59,225 bases of DNA from Flavobacterium sp. ACAM 123 (GCF_000264055.1 NZ_AJXL01000009.1:80-59304), one strand, 5' to 3'. Counted from the first letter of the stretch, positions 43,713-54,633 are shown. The notes: a model not told the origin generated them from the letters alone. Program-made: numbers and translations.

Positions 43713-44210
43713 TTAAAGTACAGCTAAAGCAGCCTCATAATTTGGTTCGTCAGCAATTTCAGGTACTTGCTCTGTATAGATAATCGTGCCATCTGTATCA
43801 ACCACTATAAGAGCTCTTGAGTGTAAGCCTGCTAATGGACCGTCTACTATTTCAAGACCATTTGTCTTACCAAAGTCACCTGAATTAAAGTCTGATAAGT
43901 TAATTACATTTTCAAGTCCCTCAGCACCACAAAAACGCTTTTGAGCAAAAGGTAAATCTCTTGAAACGCACAGCACTGCTGTGTTTTCTAATTTCCCTGC
44001 ACTCGCGTTGAATTTTCTGACTGATGCAGCGCAAGTTCCGGTGTCGATACTTGGGAATATATTTAATACTAACCTTTTTCCTTCAAAATTACTGAGTGAA
44101 GCAATGGAAAGATCATTGAGAGTTAATTTAAAGTCAGATAGTTGTGTTCCCACTTCTGGTAATTGTCCTGAAGTATGTATTGGATTTCCTCCTAATGTAA
44201 TTGATGCCAT
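43713..44210 (-). CDS. tpx: thiol peroxidase Tpx
   Basis: 165 residues with the full Tpx pattern: the [13 protein letters not shown] start, peroxidatic Cys near residue 59 in [12 protein letters not shown], and resolving Cys near 94 ([12 protein letters not shown]). It reduces lipid and other peroxides with thioredoxin. Ten bases upstream of dgkA. Confidence 0.95.
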   Translation of the reverse strand: MASITLGGNPIHTSGQLPEVGTQLSDFKLTLNDLSIASLSNFEGKRLVLNIFPSIDTGTCAASVRKFNASAGKLENTAVLCVSRDLPFAQKRFCGAEGLENVINLSDFNSGDFGKTNGLEIVDGPLAGLHSRALIVVDTDGTIIYTEQVPEIADEPNYEAALAVL

Positions 44211-44338
44211 GTTTTATATTTTTCGTTGTGGCTCAAAAGTATGAAAATTATTTCAGAATTAGGATTTAAGATTTAAGATTTTAGAGTGGTGAACAAATGG
44301 TTTTAATCGAGTGTCTTTTTGATAAATAGGCAGTAAAT

Positions 44339-44371
44339 AAAAAAACGCATCCATTCCTGATTGCGTTTTTT
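44339..44371. terminator. bidirectional terminator after the ahpC operon
   Basis: AAAAAAACGCA and TGCGTTTTTT form a hairpin with a 12-base loop; A-run and T-run flank both sides. It lies between tpx and the small protein gene. Confidence 0.85.
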
Positions 44372-44397
44372 CTAGACTGAACGTTATTTAACGGTTT

Positions 44398-44655
44398 CTA
44401 TTTATCGATAGAACCGAGTACTCGTTTCATAAAAGTATTCAAGGCCTCTTTTTTATCAGTTCCGCTTTTTACCATTTTGTGGACTTCTAATGCACCATAC
44501 ATATTTGAAATTAATTCACCAATAACATCTAATTCTTCATCTTTTAAAGATGGGATTTCTGTCATTGCTTCCAGAACGTCGATAGTTTCTATGAGATAGT
44601 CTTGATCGTTTTCTTCTATAAACTGTGTTAAATGCTTGATTACGGGTAATTTCAT
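44398..44655 (-). CDS. small conserved protein, third gene of the ahpC operon
   Basis: 85 residues, acidic, all helical (HLTQFIEENDQDYLIETIDVLEAM; LDVIGELISNMYGALEVHKMV). I recognise it as a small flavobacterial protein that travels with thioredoxin and AhpC; function unknown. It lies 51 bases after the thioredoxin gene and before the terminator. Confidence 0.75.
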   Translation of the reverse strand: MKLPVIKHLTQFIEENDQDYLIETIDVLEAMTEIPSLKDEELDVIGELISNMYGALEVHKMVKSGTDKKEALNTFMKRVLGSIDK

Positions 44656-44706
44656 ATGGTTTTTTTTGCTTTGATGATAAAAAAGGCTACGTTCTAAGAG
44701 CCGCTA

Positions 44707-45015
44707 TTAAACTATTTCTTGTACTAAGTCGATCAGTACTTCTTGTTTGTTGGTTTGTGTTTCATTGACCAACACTCCATTTACGAAAGTTGCAAAAGTA
44801 GGTAAGTTACTTACGTTCGCTAATTTTCTTGATTCAGGAGAATTTTCTGCATCAACAAGAACGAAAGTAATCGCATCGTTTTCTGAAGCCAATCTTTTAA
44901 ATTTTGGTTTCATTATTCGACAATTTCCGCACCAGGAGGCTGAAAATTGGACTACTACTTTCTCGTTTTTAGTTATTAAATCCTGTAATGTGTCTTCGTT
45001 TAAATCTATTAACAT
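44707..45015 (-). CDS. thioredoxin-family protein
   Basis: 102 residues, cytoplasmic thioredoxin fold. The active site is WCGNC (near residue 28-32), with cis-Pro SNLPTFATF. The CGNC instead of CGPC dipeptide alters redox potential. It likely reduces the peroxiredoxin encoded upstream (87 bases). Confidence 0.9.
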   Translation of the reverse strand: MLIDLNEDTLQDLITKNEKVVVQFSASWCGNCRIMKPKFKRLASENDAITFVLVDAENSPESRKLANVSNLPTFATFVNGVLVNETQTNKQEVLIDLVQEIV

Positions 45016-45102
45016 ATCTTTTTAATTTAAAAGTACAACTGCAATAGCAATATTCAATATTTTTAATTGAAATTTGTTATTGCAATTGACATTGTTATTA
45101 AT

Positions 45103-45741
45103 TTAGTTTACGCTTAAGTATTCAGCAGTACTTTTTCTGTCAGCGCTCATTGCTTCTTTCCCTGGTTCCCAGTTTGCAGGACATACCTCGCCTTTTTCTT
45201 GGATGTGTGTGTAAGCATCAACCATACGTAAATACTCATTTACATTTCGACCTAATGGCATATCATTTACACTTTCGTGGAAAATTTTTCCAGTTTCATC
45301 GATTAAGTACGTAGCCCTGTAAGTTACGTTTGATCCTTCTACCATTACTGAATCAGTCTCTTCGCTGTATTCAGTGGATTCGATGTCAAGTATACCTAAA
45401 ATGTTAGATAAGTTTCTGTTTGTATCTGCAAGAATTGGGTAAGTAACACCTTCAATTCCACCGTTGCTTTTTGCGGTATTTAACCAAGCAAAATGAACTT
45501 CATTTGTATCGCATGAAGCACCAATTACGATTGTATTTCTTTTTTCAAATTCCGGTAAAGCATCTTGAAAAGCGTGAAGTTCAGTTGGGCATACAAATGT
45601 AAAATCTTTTGGATACCAAAACAAAACTACTTTTTTATTGTTATTTACCGCTTCTTCAAAAATGTTTATTTTCAAGTTGTCACCCATTTCTGAGATGGCG
45701 TCAACTGCAATACTTGGGAATTTTTTACCTACTAATGACAT
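45103..45741 (-). CDS. ahpC: 2-Cys peroxiredoxin, AhpC type
   Basis: 212 residues with peroxidatic Cys in FTFVCPTEL (near residue 50) and resolving Cys in GEVCPANW (near 183). It is a typical 2-Cys peroxiredoxin of the AhpC-Prx1 class. It heads the operon with thioredoxin and the small protein. No ahpF is seen, so thioredoxin is the plausible reductant. Confidence 0.95.
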   Translation of the reverse strand: MSLVGKKFPSIAVDAISEMGDNLKINIFEEAVNNNKKVVLFWYPKDFTFVCPTELHAFQDALPEFEKRNTIVIGASCDTNEVHFAWLNTAKSNGGIEGVTYPILADTNRNLSNILGILDIESTEYSEETDSVMVEGSNVTYRATYLIDETGKIFHESVNDMPLGRNVNEYLRMVDAYTHIQEKGEVCPANWEPGKEAMSADRKSTAEYLSVN

Positions 45742-45775
45742 AATTATATTTTTTTATTGTTAGTTTATTCTGGTG

Positions 45776-45807
45776 CAAAAATAGACCATAAAGGGAGGTT
45801 GTAACAA
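45776..45807 (-). promoter_or_regulatory. promoter of the ahpC operon
   Basis: On the minus strand TTG at 45805-45807 and TATTTTTG at 45776-45783 are 21 bases apart, matching TTTG/TAnnTTTG. It is 35 bases upstream of the ahpC start. Confidence 0.7.
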
Positions 45808-45925
45808 TCAATTTCAATTATATAATTTTATGAAGTTATAGATTTAGATTATGACTATGAAAAAAATAGCCATAACTGTAAGATAGCCATGGCATTATGA
45901 GTGTAATCGAGGATTAGTTGTATTT

Positions 45926-47389
45926 TTAATTATTTTTTTTTATTTCGATTACCAGTTGTCTGATTTTTATATCGAAAGCCGCAAATATTAAAGTCATAAA
46001 CGGACTCAATATGTTAAAGAAGGCGTAAGGCAGGTAATCGATGGTCGAAACACCAAGTGTGCCGGATTGATAGGCTCCACAAGTATTCCACGGAATTAAT
46101 ACAGAAGTCACTGTTCCAGCATCTTCAAGTGTTCTACTTAAATTTTCAGGAGCAAGTCCTTTATCTTCATATGCCTTTGCAAACATTTTACCTGGTACCA
46201 CAATGGCTAAGTATTGATCTGAAGCAGTGATGTTTAAAGCTAAACAACTTCCAACTGTGGATGCGAATAGTCCAAAAGTAGTGTGGGCTAATTTTAATAG
46301 CGCATGACTTATTCTGGATAAAGCACCTATTGCATCCATAATGCCACCAAAAACCATAGCGCAAATAATTAACCAAATAGTTCCTAACATTTTTTGCATC
46401 CCTCCTGAAGTAAAAAGAGCAACCAAGGTCCCATTCTCAGTAGGAATGACAACTTTTCCTGTAATAGAATCCATAACTCCTTTGTAAGCAGACTGGAAAG
46501 TCATGTGCTCCACTCCAGCAATCTGATTTATAATATGAGGCTGAAATAGTATTGCAAAAATTCCCGCTAATAATGTTCCAAATAACAAAGCAATTAAGGG
46601 TTCCGTTTTTTTAATAATTAAGCCAATTACAATCACAGGTACTAGAAATAGCCAAAGCGAAATAGTAAAGGAAGCTTCAATATCCGTTAGCAGACTGGCA
46701 ATATTCACGTCTCCTTTAATATCGACTGATAGTCCTAATACAATAAAAAGAATCATTGTGATAATATATGTTGGAATGGTCGTTAAGGTCATGTACCTGA
46801 TGTGAGTAAATAAATCAGTTCCAGCCATGGCTGGAGCGAGATTAGTTGTATCTGACATCGGTGATAGTTTATCTCCAAAATAGGCGCCAGAAATTACTGC
46901 ACCGGCAACCATACCTAAATCGAATCCCAGCGCTCCACCGACACCGATCAAAGCAATACCTACAGTAGCACTCGTGGTCCAAGAACTTCCTGTAGCAATA
47001 GAAATTATGGAACATATAATTACTGTAGCCGGCAAGAATATGGCTGGACTTAGAATTTGTAGGCCGTAATAGATCATGGAAGGAATAATTCCGCTGACTA
47101 ACCACGTACCTGCTAATGCACCTACCATAAGTAAGATTAGAATGGCACCGACAGTCGCTTTTATATTCTCAGCGACTTCCTCTATCATTCTATCGAAACT
47201 GACTTTATTAAAAAACCCAACGAGCGCAGCAACAGCAGCCCCTAATAATAAAACAAATTGGTTACTACCGCTTAATGCTTCGTCACCATAAACATAAACA
47301 TTAAACCCTAGCATTATTATAAGTGCAGCTACAGGAATTAAAGCTTCCCAAATTGATAAATCCCTATTTCTGTTTATTTTTGTGGTCAT
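45926..47389 (-). CDS. nhaC: NhaC-family Na+/H+ antiporter
   Basis: 487 residues with about 12 membrane helices; NhaC-specific segments SSWTTSATVGIALIGVG, DLGMVAGAVISGAYFGDKLSPMSDTTNLA and LIPWNTCGAY are intact. It exchanges sodium (or malate/lactate in relatives) for protons at the inner membrane. Single transcription unit. Alternative substrates in the NhaC clade cannot be excluded. Confidence 0.95.
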   Translation of the reverse strand: MTTKINRNRDLSIWEALIPVAALIIMLGFNVYVYGDEALSGSNQFVLLLGAAVAALVGFFNKVSFDRMIEEVAENIKATVGAILILLMVGALAGTWLVSGIIPSMIYYGLQILSPAIFLPATVIICSIISIATGSSWTTSATVGIALIGVGGALGFDLGMVAGAVISGAYFGDKLSPMSDTTNLAPAMAGTDLFTHIRYMTLTTIPTYIITMILFIVLGLSVDIKGDVNIASLLTDIEASFTISLWLFLVPVIVIGLIIKKTEPLIALLFGTLLAGIFAILFQPHIINQIAGVEHMTFQSAYKGVMDSITGKVVIPTENGTLVALFTSGGMQKMLGTIWLIICAMVFGGIMDAIGALSRISHALLKLAHTTFGLFASTVGSCLALNITASDQYLAIVVPGKMFAKAYEDKGLAPENLSRTLEDAGTVTSVLIPWNTCGAYQSGTLGVSTIDYLPYAFFNILSPFMTLIFAAFDIKIRQLVIEIKKNN

Positions 47390-47606
47390 TACATACGTTT
47401 TGAGTTCGCAATATAGATAAAAAAGGGAATAATAGCCTAAAGCAACTTTTTAAAAGTACCAGTTTACTTATTTGATTCTTGTCGATTTCTTTACGAAAAA
47501 TGAAAAAATAATTCTATTTTGTTGTTTTATTTTGATTTTAATCGCGATTAAAAGGAGTGAAAGGTATTATTTTTTTTAAAGAAAGCTTTTCTGATTTAAA
47601 ACTTAT

Positions 47607-49205
47607 TTATAAGTTGCTAATGGACACTGGTAGAGTTCCTTGACAGTGCGAGTTTTCAAGTAATTGATGGGCTGCCGCTTCCTGAAATTCAGTAAAATCC
47701 TGATAGACTTGAACAAGACCAGTAATAGATTGCAGGTCAGGCAGAACTTGTAAGGCATAAGGGTTTCCAAATACATATAAAACACAATTTTTTGATCTAA
47801 ATAATTTTTTCAACAGTTGCAAAACAGTGTCCTCGATGTCAAAATTATTCAGAGGTTTTGCCTTTGGTACAAAAAGAGCAATAATTAAAGTGTCATAATC
47901 CGCTAAATTATTTTCTATGTCTTCGAAAGTGTTTTTAGCATCCATCTCCATAGCAAATTCTGGTGCTGATAGCGAAGGAGCAAGCGTTTTAAAGAAAGTA
48001 TTGTCGGTGTTTTTATAAAGACTCAACTTTGCTAACGTGTTTTTTTTTGCAGCATCGATTACAAATTTAGTATTTTCATTATCTTTAATTTTGGTTATGC
48101 ACTTTTGTGCAATTTGCTGCTTTAAAAGAGAAGTCGTAGCAAAATCTAATTCAGAGTTTAGTGCTTCTTCTATATTCAATAAACCTGCCTTTTTCTTGCA
48201 TTTCATTATGCGGTTGTAGCTTTCTTCGATGCGTTCCGGAGCTGCATTTTTAAGTATTTCCTGAATGCCTTCTGCTACATTTTCAGCAAAGCACAACACG
48301 TCATTTCCCGCATTAAAAGCTTCCCATTCCAGTTGGCCTTTTCTTTCGTACAATTGTGAAACGCTATGCATGTTCAATGCATCTGAAATCACTAATCCGT
48401 CATATTTTAAGTGCTTTCGCAAAAGCGTCTCTATTACTGATTTTGATAAAGTGGCCGAAGTGTTTGCTCCGTTATTTAAAGCAGGAACAGCTAAATGTCC
48501 AATCATAATTGAGTCAACGCCATTTTCTATTCCTTTTATAAAGGGAAATAATTCATTTTCAAGTAATTCTTCCAACGTTTCTTCTAAGATAGGTAATCCT
48601 AAATGAGAATCTACCGTAGTATTTCCATGTCCAGGAAAATGCTTGAGACAGCCTAAAATACCTACTTCATTCATTCCGCGCAAGTACTCCAAAGCGAAGT
48701 GGGCTACCTTTTCTTTATTTTCACCAAAAGAACGATATCCAATCACGGGATTATTTGGGTTGTTGTTGATATCTGCTAAGGGTGCTAAATTATAATGAAG
48801 CCCTACTGATTTTAAATCTAAACCTATTTGTTTTCCTACTTCATAAACCAAATGAGATTCACTAAGTGGCAAAGCGCCTAGCGTAATAGCATAAGGATAC
48901 TGTGGTGTTTTTTCTACACGCATCGCTAGTCCCCATTCTGCGTCAATACTCATTAATAAAGGAGTAGTCGCGCAATTTTGATACCTTTTAATCAAATCTT
49001 TTAGTCGCTGGTAACTGTTGTCATTAAAAATGATTTTTTTCTTAGTCTCATAATTTGTTGCCGCACTGGCTCTGCTATGAAAAAAAGTAAGACCACCGAT
49101 ATTATGCTTTTTGATCAATTCTTCAGTTGCTTGAATGTTTTCCTCTGTATCGTTTATGAAAACGGCAGGAAAAAAGAATTGCCCTATTTTATGTTCTACT
49201 GTCAT
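47607..49205 (-). CDS. GH3 beta-N-acetylhexosaminidase (NagZ-like)
   Basis: A 532-residue family 3 glycoside hydrolase. Residues ~1-340 form the TIM barrel with KHFPGHGNTTVDSHLGLP (about 188), the NagZ-type His/Asp acid-base loop, and the Asp nucleophile in VISDALNM (about 268). The C-terminal ~190 residues form a second, alpha/beta domain. No signal peptide is evident, so it acts in the cytosol. With AmpG and the DUF187 protein it belongs to peptidoglycan recycling, releasing GlcNAc from muropeptides. Confidence 0.9.
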   Translation of the reverse strand: MTVEHKIGQFFFPAVFINDTEENIQATEELIKKHNIGGLTFFHSRASAATNYETKKKIIFNDNSYQRLKDLIKRYQNCATTPLLMSIDAEWGLAMRVEKTPQYPYAITLGALPLSESHLVYEVGKQIGLDLKSVGLHYNLAPLADINNNPNNPVIGYRSFGENKEKVAHFALEYLRGMNEVGILGCLKHFPGHGNTTVDSHLGLPILEETLEELLENELFPFIKGIENGVDSIMIGHLAVPALNNGANTSATLSKSVIETLLRKHLKYDGLVISDALNMHSVSQLYERKGQLEWEAFNAGNDVLCFAENVAEGIQEILKNAAPERIEESYNRIMKCKKKAGLLNIEEALNSELDFATTSLLKQQIAQKCITKIKDNENTKFVIDAAKKNTLAKLSLYKNTDNTFFKTLAPSLSAPEFAMEMDAKNTFEDIENNLADYDTLIIALFVPKAKPLNNFDIEDTVLQLLKKLFRSKNCVLYVFGNPYALQVLPDLQSITGLVQVYQDFTEFQEAAAHQLLENSHCQGTLPVSISNL

Positions 49206-49304
49206 CGTTATGCTTAAAGTTAGTTATTACTTAGTTCTTAGTACTTAGTCCTAATCTTGAAGCGATAGACGCCAAATTCAATACTAGGTACTCACGACTC
49301 TGTA

Positions 49305-50585
49305 CTAATTACTACTTTTCGATTTCTTTCCAAAGTCATACGGGTAAATCAAGAATCTTGACAGAATTAAACCTGGAATTGTGGCTAGAAACACCCAAAT
49401 AAAGAAGTTTCCGTAACCCAAATATTCTTGGATAAACCCACTTGCCATACCGGGAAGCATCATTCCTAAAGCCATAAATCCAGTAGCAATAGAGTAATGC
49501 GAAGTTTTTGATTCGCCATCGGCCACATAAATCAAATACATCATGAAGGCGGCAAAGCCAAAACCATAACCAAACTGCTCTGCTATAACCGTAGCATAAA
49601 TATAATAAATAGAGGAAGGATGAAAATGCGCTAATAAAACAAATCCAAGGATGGGTAAATGCATTGCCAGAATCATTGGGAGCATCCACTTACCAAGACC
49701 GTCTTTAGAGATTACGATTCCTCCAATGATTCCCCCGATAGTCAAGGCAAGCACTCCGAAAGTTCCATAGATAATCCCCACGTCCTGTGTGGTCAAACCC
49801 ATTCCACCAACCCCTTTATCGTCGATAAGGAAAGGGGTCAGCATTTTCAATAATTGGCTTTCGCCCAAGCGAAACAGTAATATAAACGCCAGCACAAATC
49901 CAATTTGCTTTTTTTGAAAAAAACTGCTAAAGACAGCTCCAAAACTTACTTTTGACTCTGATGATTTCTCATCCTTCGTTGCTGCAATTTCTGTTCTCGG
50001 TGTAGAAAAATAATTGTAAATGGTTAAGGCAGCCATAATCAAACCAACAATAACCATGGTGTAGGACCAGGCCTTCTGCTTGTCGCCATATTCTTGCTCC
50101 AGATAACCGCCGATTATTACAATCAATCCGTTTCCAGTAAGCATCGAAAGACGATAGAAGGTACTGCGTATTCCAAGGAAAAAAGATTGCTGTTCTTTCT
50201 CTAAAGCCAACATATAGAAACCGTCACTTGCAACATCATTTGAAGCTGAAGCAAAAGCGGCAACCCAAAAAATGGCGAGGCTGATCACAAAGAAATTATT
50301 CATGGGAATTGTTAATCCCACAAGTAGAAAGGCAATAGAAATTACTAATTGCATGGCTAAAAACCACTTTCTCTTGGTAGCATACAGATCGATAAACGGA
50401 CTCCACAATGGTTTTATAACCCAAGGGAGATACAGCAGACTCGTATAGATCCCAATATCTTCATTGTCAATCCCTAGATTTTTGTACATAATAACCGAAA
50501 CCGAGATGATAATAGCGTAGGGCAAGCCAGAGGCAAAGTTCAGAAATGGTATCCAATACCAAGGTCTATTATCTGTTTTCATCAT
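49305..50585 (-). CDS. ampG: AmpG-like muropeptide permease (MFS)
   Basis: A 426-residue major-facilitator transporter with 12 helices. The N-terminal PFLNFASGLPYAIIISVSVI and YLPWVIKPLWSPFID are typical of AmpG, which imports anhydro-muropeptides. Its start overlaps the stop of the DUF187 gene by 17 bases, and NagZ-like follows after 100 bases, so the three form one recycling operon. Confidence 0.88.
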   Translation of the reverse strand: MMKTDNRPWYWIPFLNFASGLPYAIIISVSVIMYKNLGIDNEDIGIYTSLLYLPWVIKPLWSPFIDLYATKRKWFLAMQLVISIAFLLVGLTIPMNNFFVISLAIFWVAAFASASNDVASDGFYMLALEKEQQSFFLGIRSTFYRLSMLTGNGLIVIIGGYLEQEYGDKQKAWSYTMVIVGLIMAALTIYNYFSTPRTEIAATKDEKSSESKVSFGAVFSSFFQKKQIGFVLAFILLFRLGESQLLKMLTPFLIDDKGVGGMGLTTQDVGIIYGTFGVLALTIGGIIGGIVISKDGLGKWMLPMILAMHLPILGFVLLAHFHPSSIYYIYATVIAEQFGYGFGFAAFMMYLIYVADGESKTSHYSIATGFMALGMMLPGMASGFIQEYLGYGNFFIWVFLATIPGLILSRFLIYPYDFGKKSKSSN

Positions 50586-52143
50586 TTGAATGACTTTGGG
50601 ACGTTTTGGTTTCTGTATTTTTATTTAAAAGAGTGGCCTCACTTTCATTCCCGAAGTAATCAATGTACGTGATGGCAGAAATATTGCCTTTTTCTAAAAG
50701 GCGCTGCGGGATAGTGATGCTGATGCTATCTTTTCTTTCCGTAAAAGCAATTTTGTCAACAATTTGACTTGGATTATTGATGTTAAGTTTAGCACTTTCG
50801 TTGGCACTATATACCATTACATAGCGTATTTTGCTGAGCAAGGGATAGTTTAGTGTAACAGTCGAAATGAAATTATTAGTTGTAATGGTGGAAACCTTGG
50901 GAATCTCGATATCTGTTCTTCTCGAATTAGGAACTACATAGGGAAGTGCCGGGTATTTATATTGATTTTGCAAAAGCAAGTCGGTCACGGCTTTGTTTCT
51001 GTTTACAAATGATTTGGCACTAAAAAAAGCATTCCCTCCTATGTTTTTATAGGTTCGGGTCAGGTCGATCTGATTAGGAATTTCGCTTGGAATATTCCAT
51101 TTTTTATCTGAATCGGTATTGACTTTATAACTGCCGTTTCCTATATAAATAGCCGTGTTTGTTGAGTTTTCAGCCCACCATTTAATCAGTTTAGCATAAG
51201 AAGCTGTTTTATGGTCGATACTCCAGTACAATTGCGGAAGTAGGTAGTCAATCCAGCAGTTTTCCATCCATGCCACGGGATCCGCAAACAAGTCATCATA
51301 ATTTGTTTGCCCTGAATTCGTATCGGAACCTCTTGGATCTAATGATTTATTGCGCCAAACGCCAAATGGGCTGATACCAAATTGAACCCATGGTTTGATA
51401 GTTTTTATAGAAAACGCACAGTATTTTACAAAATTATTCACGTTCAAACGCCTCCAGTCGGCTAAATTCATTCCTCCACCATATTTTTTGAAGGAAGCGG
51501 TATCATTAAAGTTTTCCCCTGGTATTTTGTAAGGATAGAAATAATCGTCGAAGTGGATTGCATCGATATCATAGTTTTTGACTACTTCATCGACAACTGC
51601 GATTAAATGATTTTGCACTTCAGGCAAGGCAGGATCGTAATAATATTTTCCACCATATTTAATCATCCATTCCGGATGTTTGTAAAAATCATGCGTCGGA
51701 CTTAGAATATCTGTTCGTAAATCCATAGTGGCTCTGTACGGGTTCAACCAGGCGTGGAACTCAAAGCCACGGTTATGAGCTTCCGTAATCATCCATTCTA
51801 AAGGATCGTAGTAAGGAGTAGGGGCTTGCCCTTCTTTCCCGGTCAGGTATTTTGACCATGGCGCTAGTTTTGAAGGATAAAAAGCATCACCTACGCTTCT
51901 AATTTGGACAATAACAGCATTATAATTTAACTTTTTATAGGTATCTAAAATTTCAAGATAATCAGCTTTTTGTTTCTCAATAGGATCCGTACCATTTTTT
52001 GGCCAGTCGATATTTACCACAGTGGCAATCCAAACTGCTCTAAATTCGTTTTTGGGATAACTCACTTTTTCCTGTGCATTTGTATTTGCAAACGACAGCA
52101 AAATAAAGGAAAGCAATAGAAATAGGTACTTGTTACGGTTCAT
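50569..52143 (-). CDS. secreted DUF187/GH10-like glycosidase
   Basis: 524 residues from the ATG at 52143 (MNRNKYLFLLLSFILLSFAN, signal peptide ending NAQE); a longer frame to 52188 adds an unlikely N-terminus. It shows the DUF187 TIM-barrel signature (EFRAVWIATVVNIDWP, AVIVQIRSVGDAFYPSKLAPWSKYLTG, AIHFDDYFYPY). E. coli DigH in this family cuts peptide-free peptidoglycan glycan. Here it probably feeds AmpG and NagZ in the same operon. A fibronectin-like domain seems to lie near the end. Confidence 0.88.
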   Translation of the reverse strand: MNRNKYLFLLLSFILLSFANTNAQEKVSYPKNEFRAVWIATVVNIDWPKNGTDPIEKQKADYLEILDTYKKLNYNAVIVQIRSVGDAFYPSKLAPWSKYLTGKEGQAPTPYYDPLEWMITEAHNRGFEFHAWLNPYRATMDLRTDILSPTHDFYKHPEWMIKYGGKYYYDPALPEVQNHLIAVVDEVVKNYDIDAIHFDDYFYPYKIPGENFNDTASFKKYGGGMNLADWRRLNVNNFVKYCAFSIKTIKPWVQFGISPFGVWRNKSLDPRGSDTNSGQTNYDDLFADPVAWMENCWIDYLLPQLYWSIDHKTASYAKLIKWWAENSTNTAIYIGNGSYKVNTDSDKKWNIPSEIPNQIDLTRTYKNIGGNAFFSAKSFVNRNKAVTDLLLQNQYKYPALPYVVPNSRRTDIEIPKVSTITTNNFISTVTLNYPLLSKIRYVMVYSANESAKLNINNPSQIVDKIAFTERKDSISITIPQRLLEKGNISAITYIDYFGNESEATLLNKNTETKTSQSHSNDENR

Positions 52144-52419
52144 TATTGGAATGTTTTTATAGAATTCAAAAATAGTTTTTTTAGCCAAGTTTATGAGAAA
52201 AAAATGTTTTAAAATTTAGGTTACTCCAATAACGCAATTTCTTTACCAATTATTTTAGGATCTAATTTAGATCGCAGTTCAATTTTGAAAGCAAAGGGTT
52301 AATTATTTTGCTTTTTTCTTGCTTTATTTTTTAAAATATAGGTTGCTATATCTTTATATTTGTAAAACGATTCTGTAGCCGCAGTTTTGACTAAAATACA
52401 CTATAATATAGGATTAAAC

Positions 52420-54633
52420 ATGTCGACCTCACTTGAATTAAAATATTTATCCGACTCATTAGAGGGAACTCTTCTGTACGACGACCTTCATAAAACACTC
52501 TACGCCACAGATGCTTCGGCATATAGAATAATACCAACAGCGGTAGCGCTACCGAAAACAAATGAAGATATCGTTAAGTTGGTGCGTTTTGCCGAAAAAT
52601 ATAAAATTTCTTTGATTCCAAGAACTGCTGGGACTTCGCTGGCAGGACAAACAGTTGGAAATGGGATTATTGTAGATGTTTCAAAATATTTCACTAAGAT
52701 TGTCGCTTTCGATCCCATAAAAAAAACGGTAACCGTTCAGCCAGGTGTGATTCGTGATGAACTGAATTTATACTTAAAGCCGCATGGAGTATTTTTTGGG
52801 CCTAATACTTCGACCTCGAGTCGTTGTATGATAGGAGGGATGGTCGGTAATAACTCCTCAGGAACTACCTCGATCCGCTATGGTGTTACCCGCGATAAAA
52901 TAGTGGAGATTAAAGCTATTTTGAGTGATGGTTCTGTGGCCGTATTCTCAGATTTGTCACCCGCAGAATTCATGGCGAAAACGAAAGGAGATACATTAGA
53001 GAGCACCATTTATAAAAATATTTTTGAGGAACTTTCGAATAAAGAAATTCAACACGAAATAACCAGAGAGTTTCCAAAACCAGAAATCCACAGACGCAAT
53101 ACTGGCTACGCAGTAGATATACTGTTGAAATCCGAATTATTTGCTGGGACAGAACCTACGATAAACCTCGGAAAATTACTTTGTGGTAGCGAAGGGACAC
53201 TCGCATTCACAACTGAAGTTACTTTGAAAGTAGATGCACTTCCTCCATCCAAAAACATTATGGTAGTAGCCCATTTCCATAGTATTCAGGAAAGCTTAGA
53301 AGCCGTTGTGGTAGCCATGAAGCATCATCTGTATACTTGTGAAATGATTGATGATACAATTTTAGATTGTACTAAAAACAATAGGGAACAAAGCAAGAAT
53401 AGGTTTTTCCTCCAAGGCGAACCCAAGGCAATTATGATGTTTGAAGTAGCTTCTAATGATATGGAGGATACAGAGAGACAAGCGGACGCTTTAATCAAAG
53501 AGTTGCAGGAAAATAACTTTGGCTATGCATTGCCTAAAATTTACGGCTCCGATATTGACAAAGTTAATGAATTGAGGAAAGCAGGATTGGGTCTTTTAGG
53601 GAGTATTGTTGGTGATAACAAGGCAGCAGATTCCATAGAGGATACCGCCGTTGAATTAAGTGATTTACCAAGTTATATTGTCGAGTTTTCTGCGATGATG
53701 AAACGTCACAATCAAGAGGCGATTTATTATGCTCATGCCGGTGCAGGGGAATTGCACTTGCGACCCGTTTTAAACTTAAAAGCAAAAGAAGGCATCCATC
53801 AGTTTAGAAGTATAGCTACTGAAGTCGCTGTTTTAGTAAAAAAATATAGAGGCTCTTTGAGTGGCGAACATGGAGACGGAATCGTAAGAGGGGAGTTTCT
53901 ACCGTTTATGATAGGCGAAAAAAATTACGAATTACTGAAGCGAATTAAACTGGCTTTTGATCCGAATTCAGTGATGAATATGGGGAAAATAGTAAATGCC
54001 TTGAAAATGGATGAAAATCTCCGTTTTGAACCAGGCAGAGAAGAACCAGAGGTTCAAACCATCCAAGATTTTTCAGATAGTATGGGCATTTTACGTGCTG
54101 CCGAAAAATGTAATGGTTCTGGTGATTGCAGAAAACCGCCCTCAGCGGGGGGAACGATGTGTCCAAGTTACCGAGCAACGCTAAATGAAAAAGATACTAC
54201 TCGGGCTCGTGCCAATGCGCTACGGGAATATTTGACCCATTCAGAAAAAGACAATAAGTTCAATCACAAAGAATTATATGAGGTTTTTGAGTTATGCATA
54301 AGCTGTAAAGCTTGCGCCAGCGAATGCCCAAGCAACGTGGATGTAGCTGCTTTGAAATCAGAGTTTTTATATCAGTACCAGAAGGCTAATGGTTTTTCTT
54401 TTCGAAATAAGATTTTTGCCAATAACGCCAAACTGAATAAACTCGGAAGTATTTTTCCAGCATTGACTAATTTCATGGTCAATACACCTTTGGTAAAAAA
54501 AGGAATGGGCGTGGCTTCAAAAAGAGAAGTGCCTTTATTGGCTCCAAAAACTTTCAAGAAATGGATTGAAAATAACAAATACAAAAACAAAAACTACTTC
54601 ATTTGTAAATGGGAAAGTAGTGCTGTTTTGTGA
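52420..54633 (+). pseudogene. FAD/Fe-S dehydrogenase (YdiJ-like), N-terminal part, frameshifted
   Basis: About 738 residues from the ATG at 52420 (MSTSLELKYL). FAD-binding PCMH domain (IPRTAGTSLAGQTVGNGI, GGMVGNNSSGTTSIRYGV), FAD-oxidase C domain with YYAHAGAGELHLRP and SGEHGDGIVRGEF, then a ferredoxin-like 4Fe-4S module (CNGSGDCRK ... CISCKACASECPSNVD). The family oxidises D-2-hydroxy acids (D-lactate, D-2-hydroxyglutarate) to quinone or similar acceptors. The frame ends abnormally at 54633 while the C-terminal CCG domain continues in another frame. One A too many in a run at 54589-54593 explains it: with four A the reading is KNKTTSFVNGKVVLF. Confidence 0.9.

Noticed and set aside
49336..49689. 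Minus-strand 117-residue reading inside the AmpG-like gene
   Set aside because: It lies within a conserved membrane protein in another frame, with Trp/Tyr/Cys composition typical of shadows.
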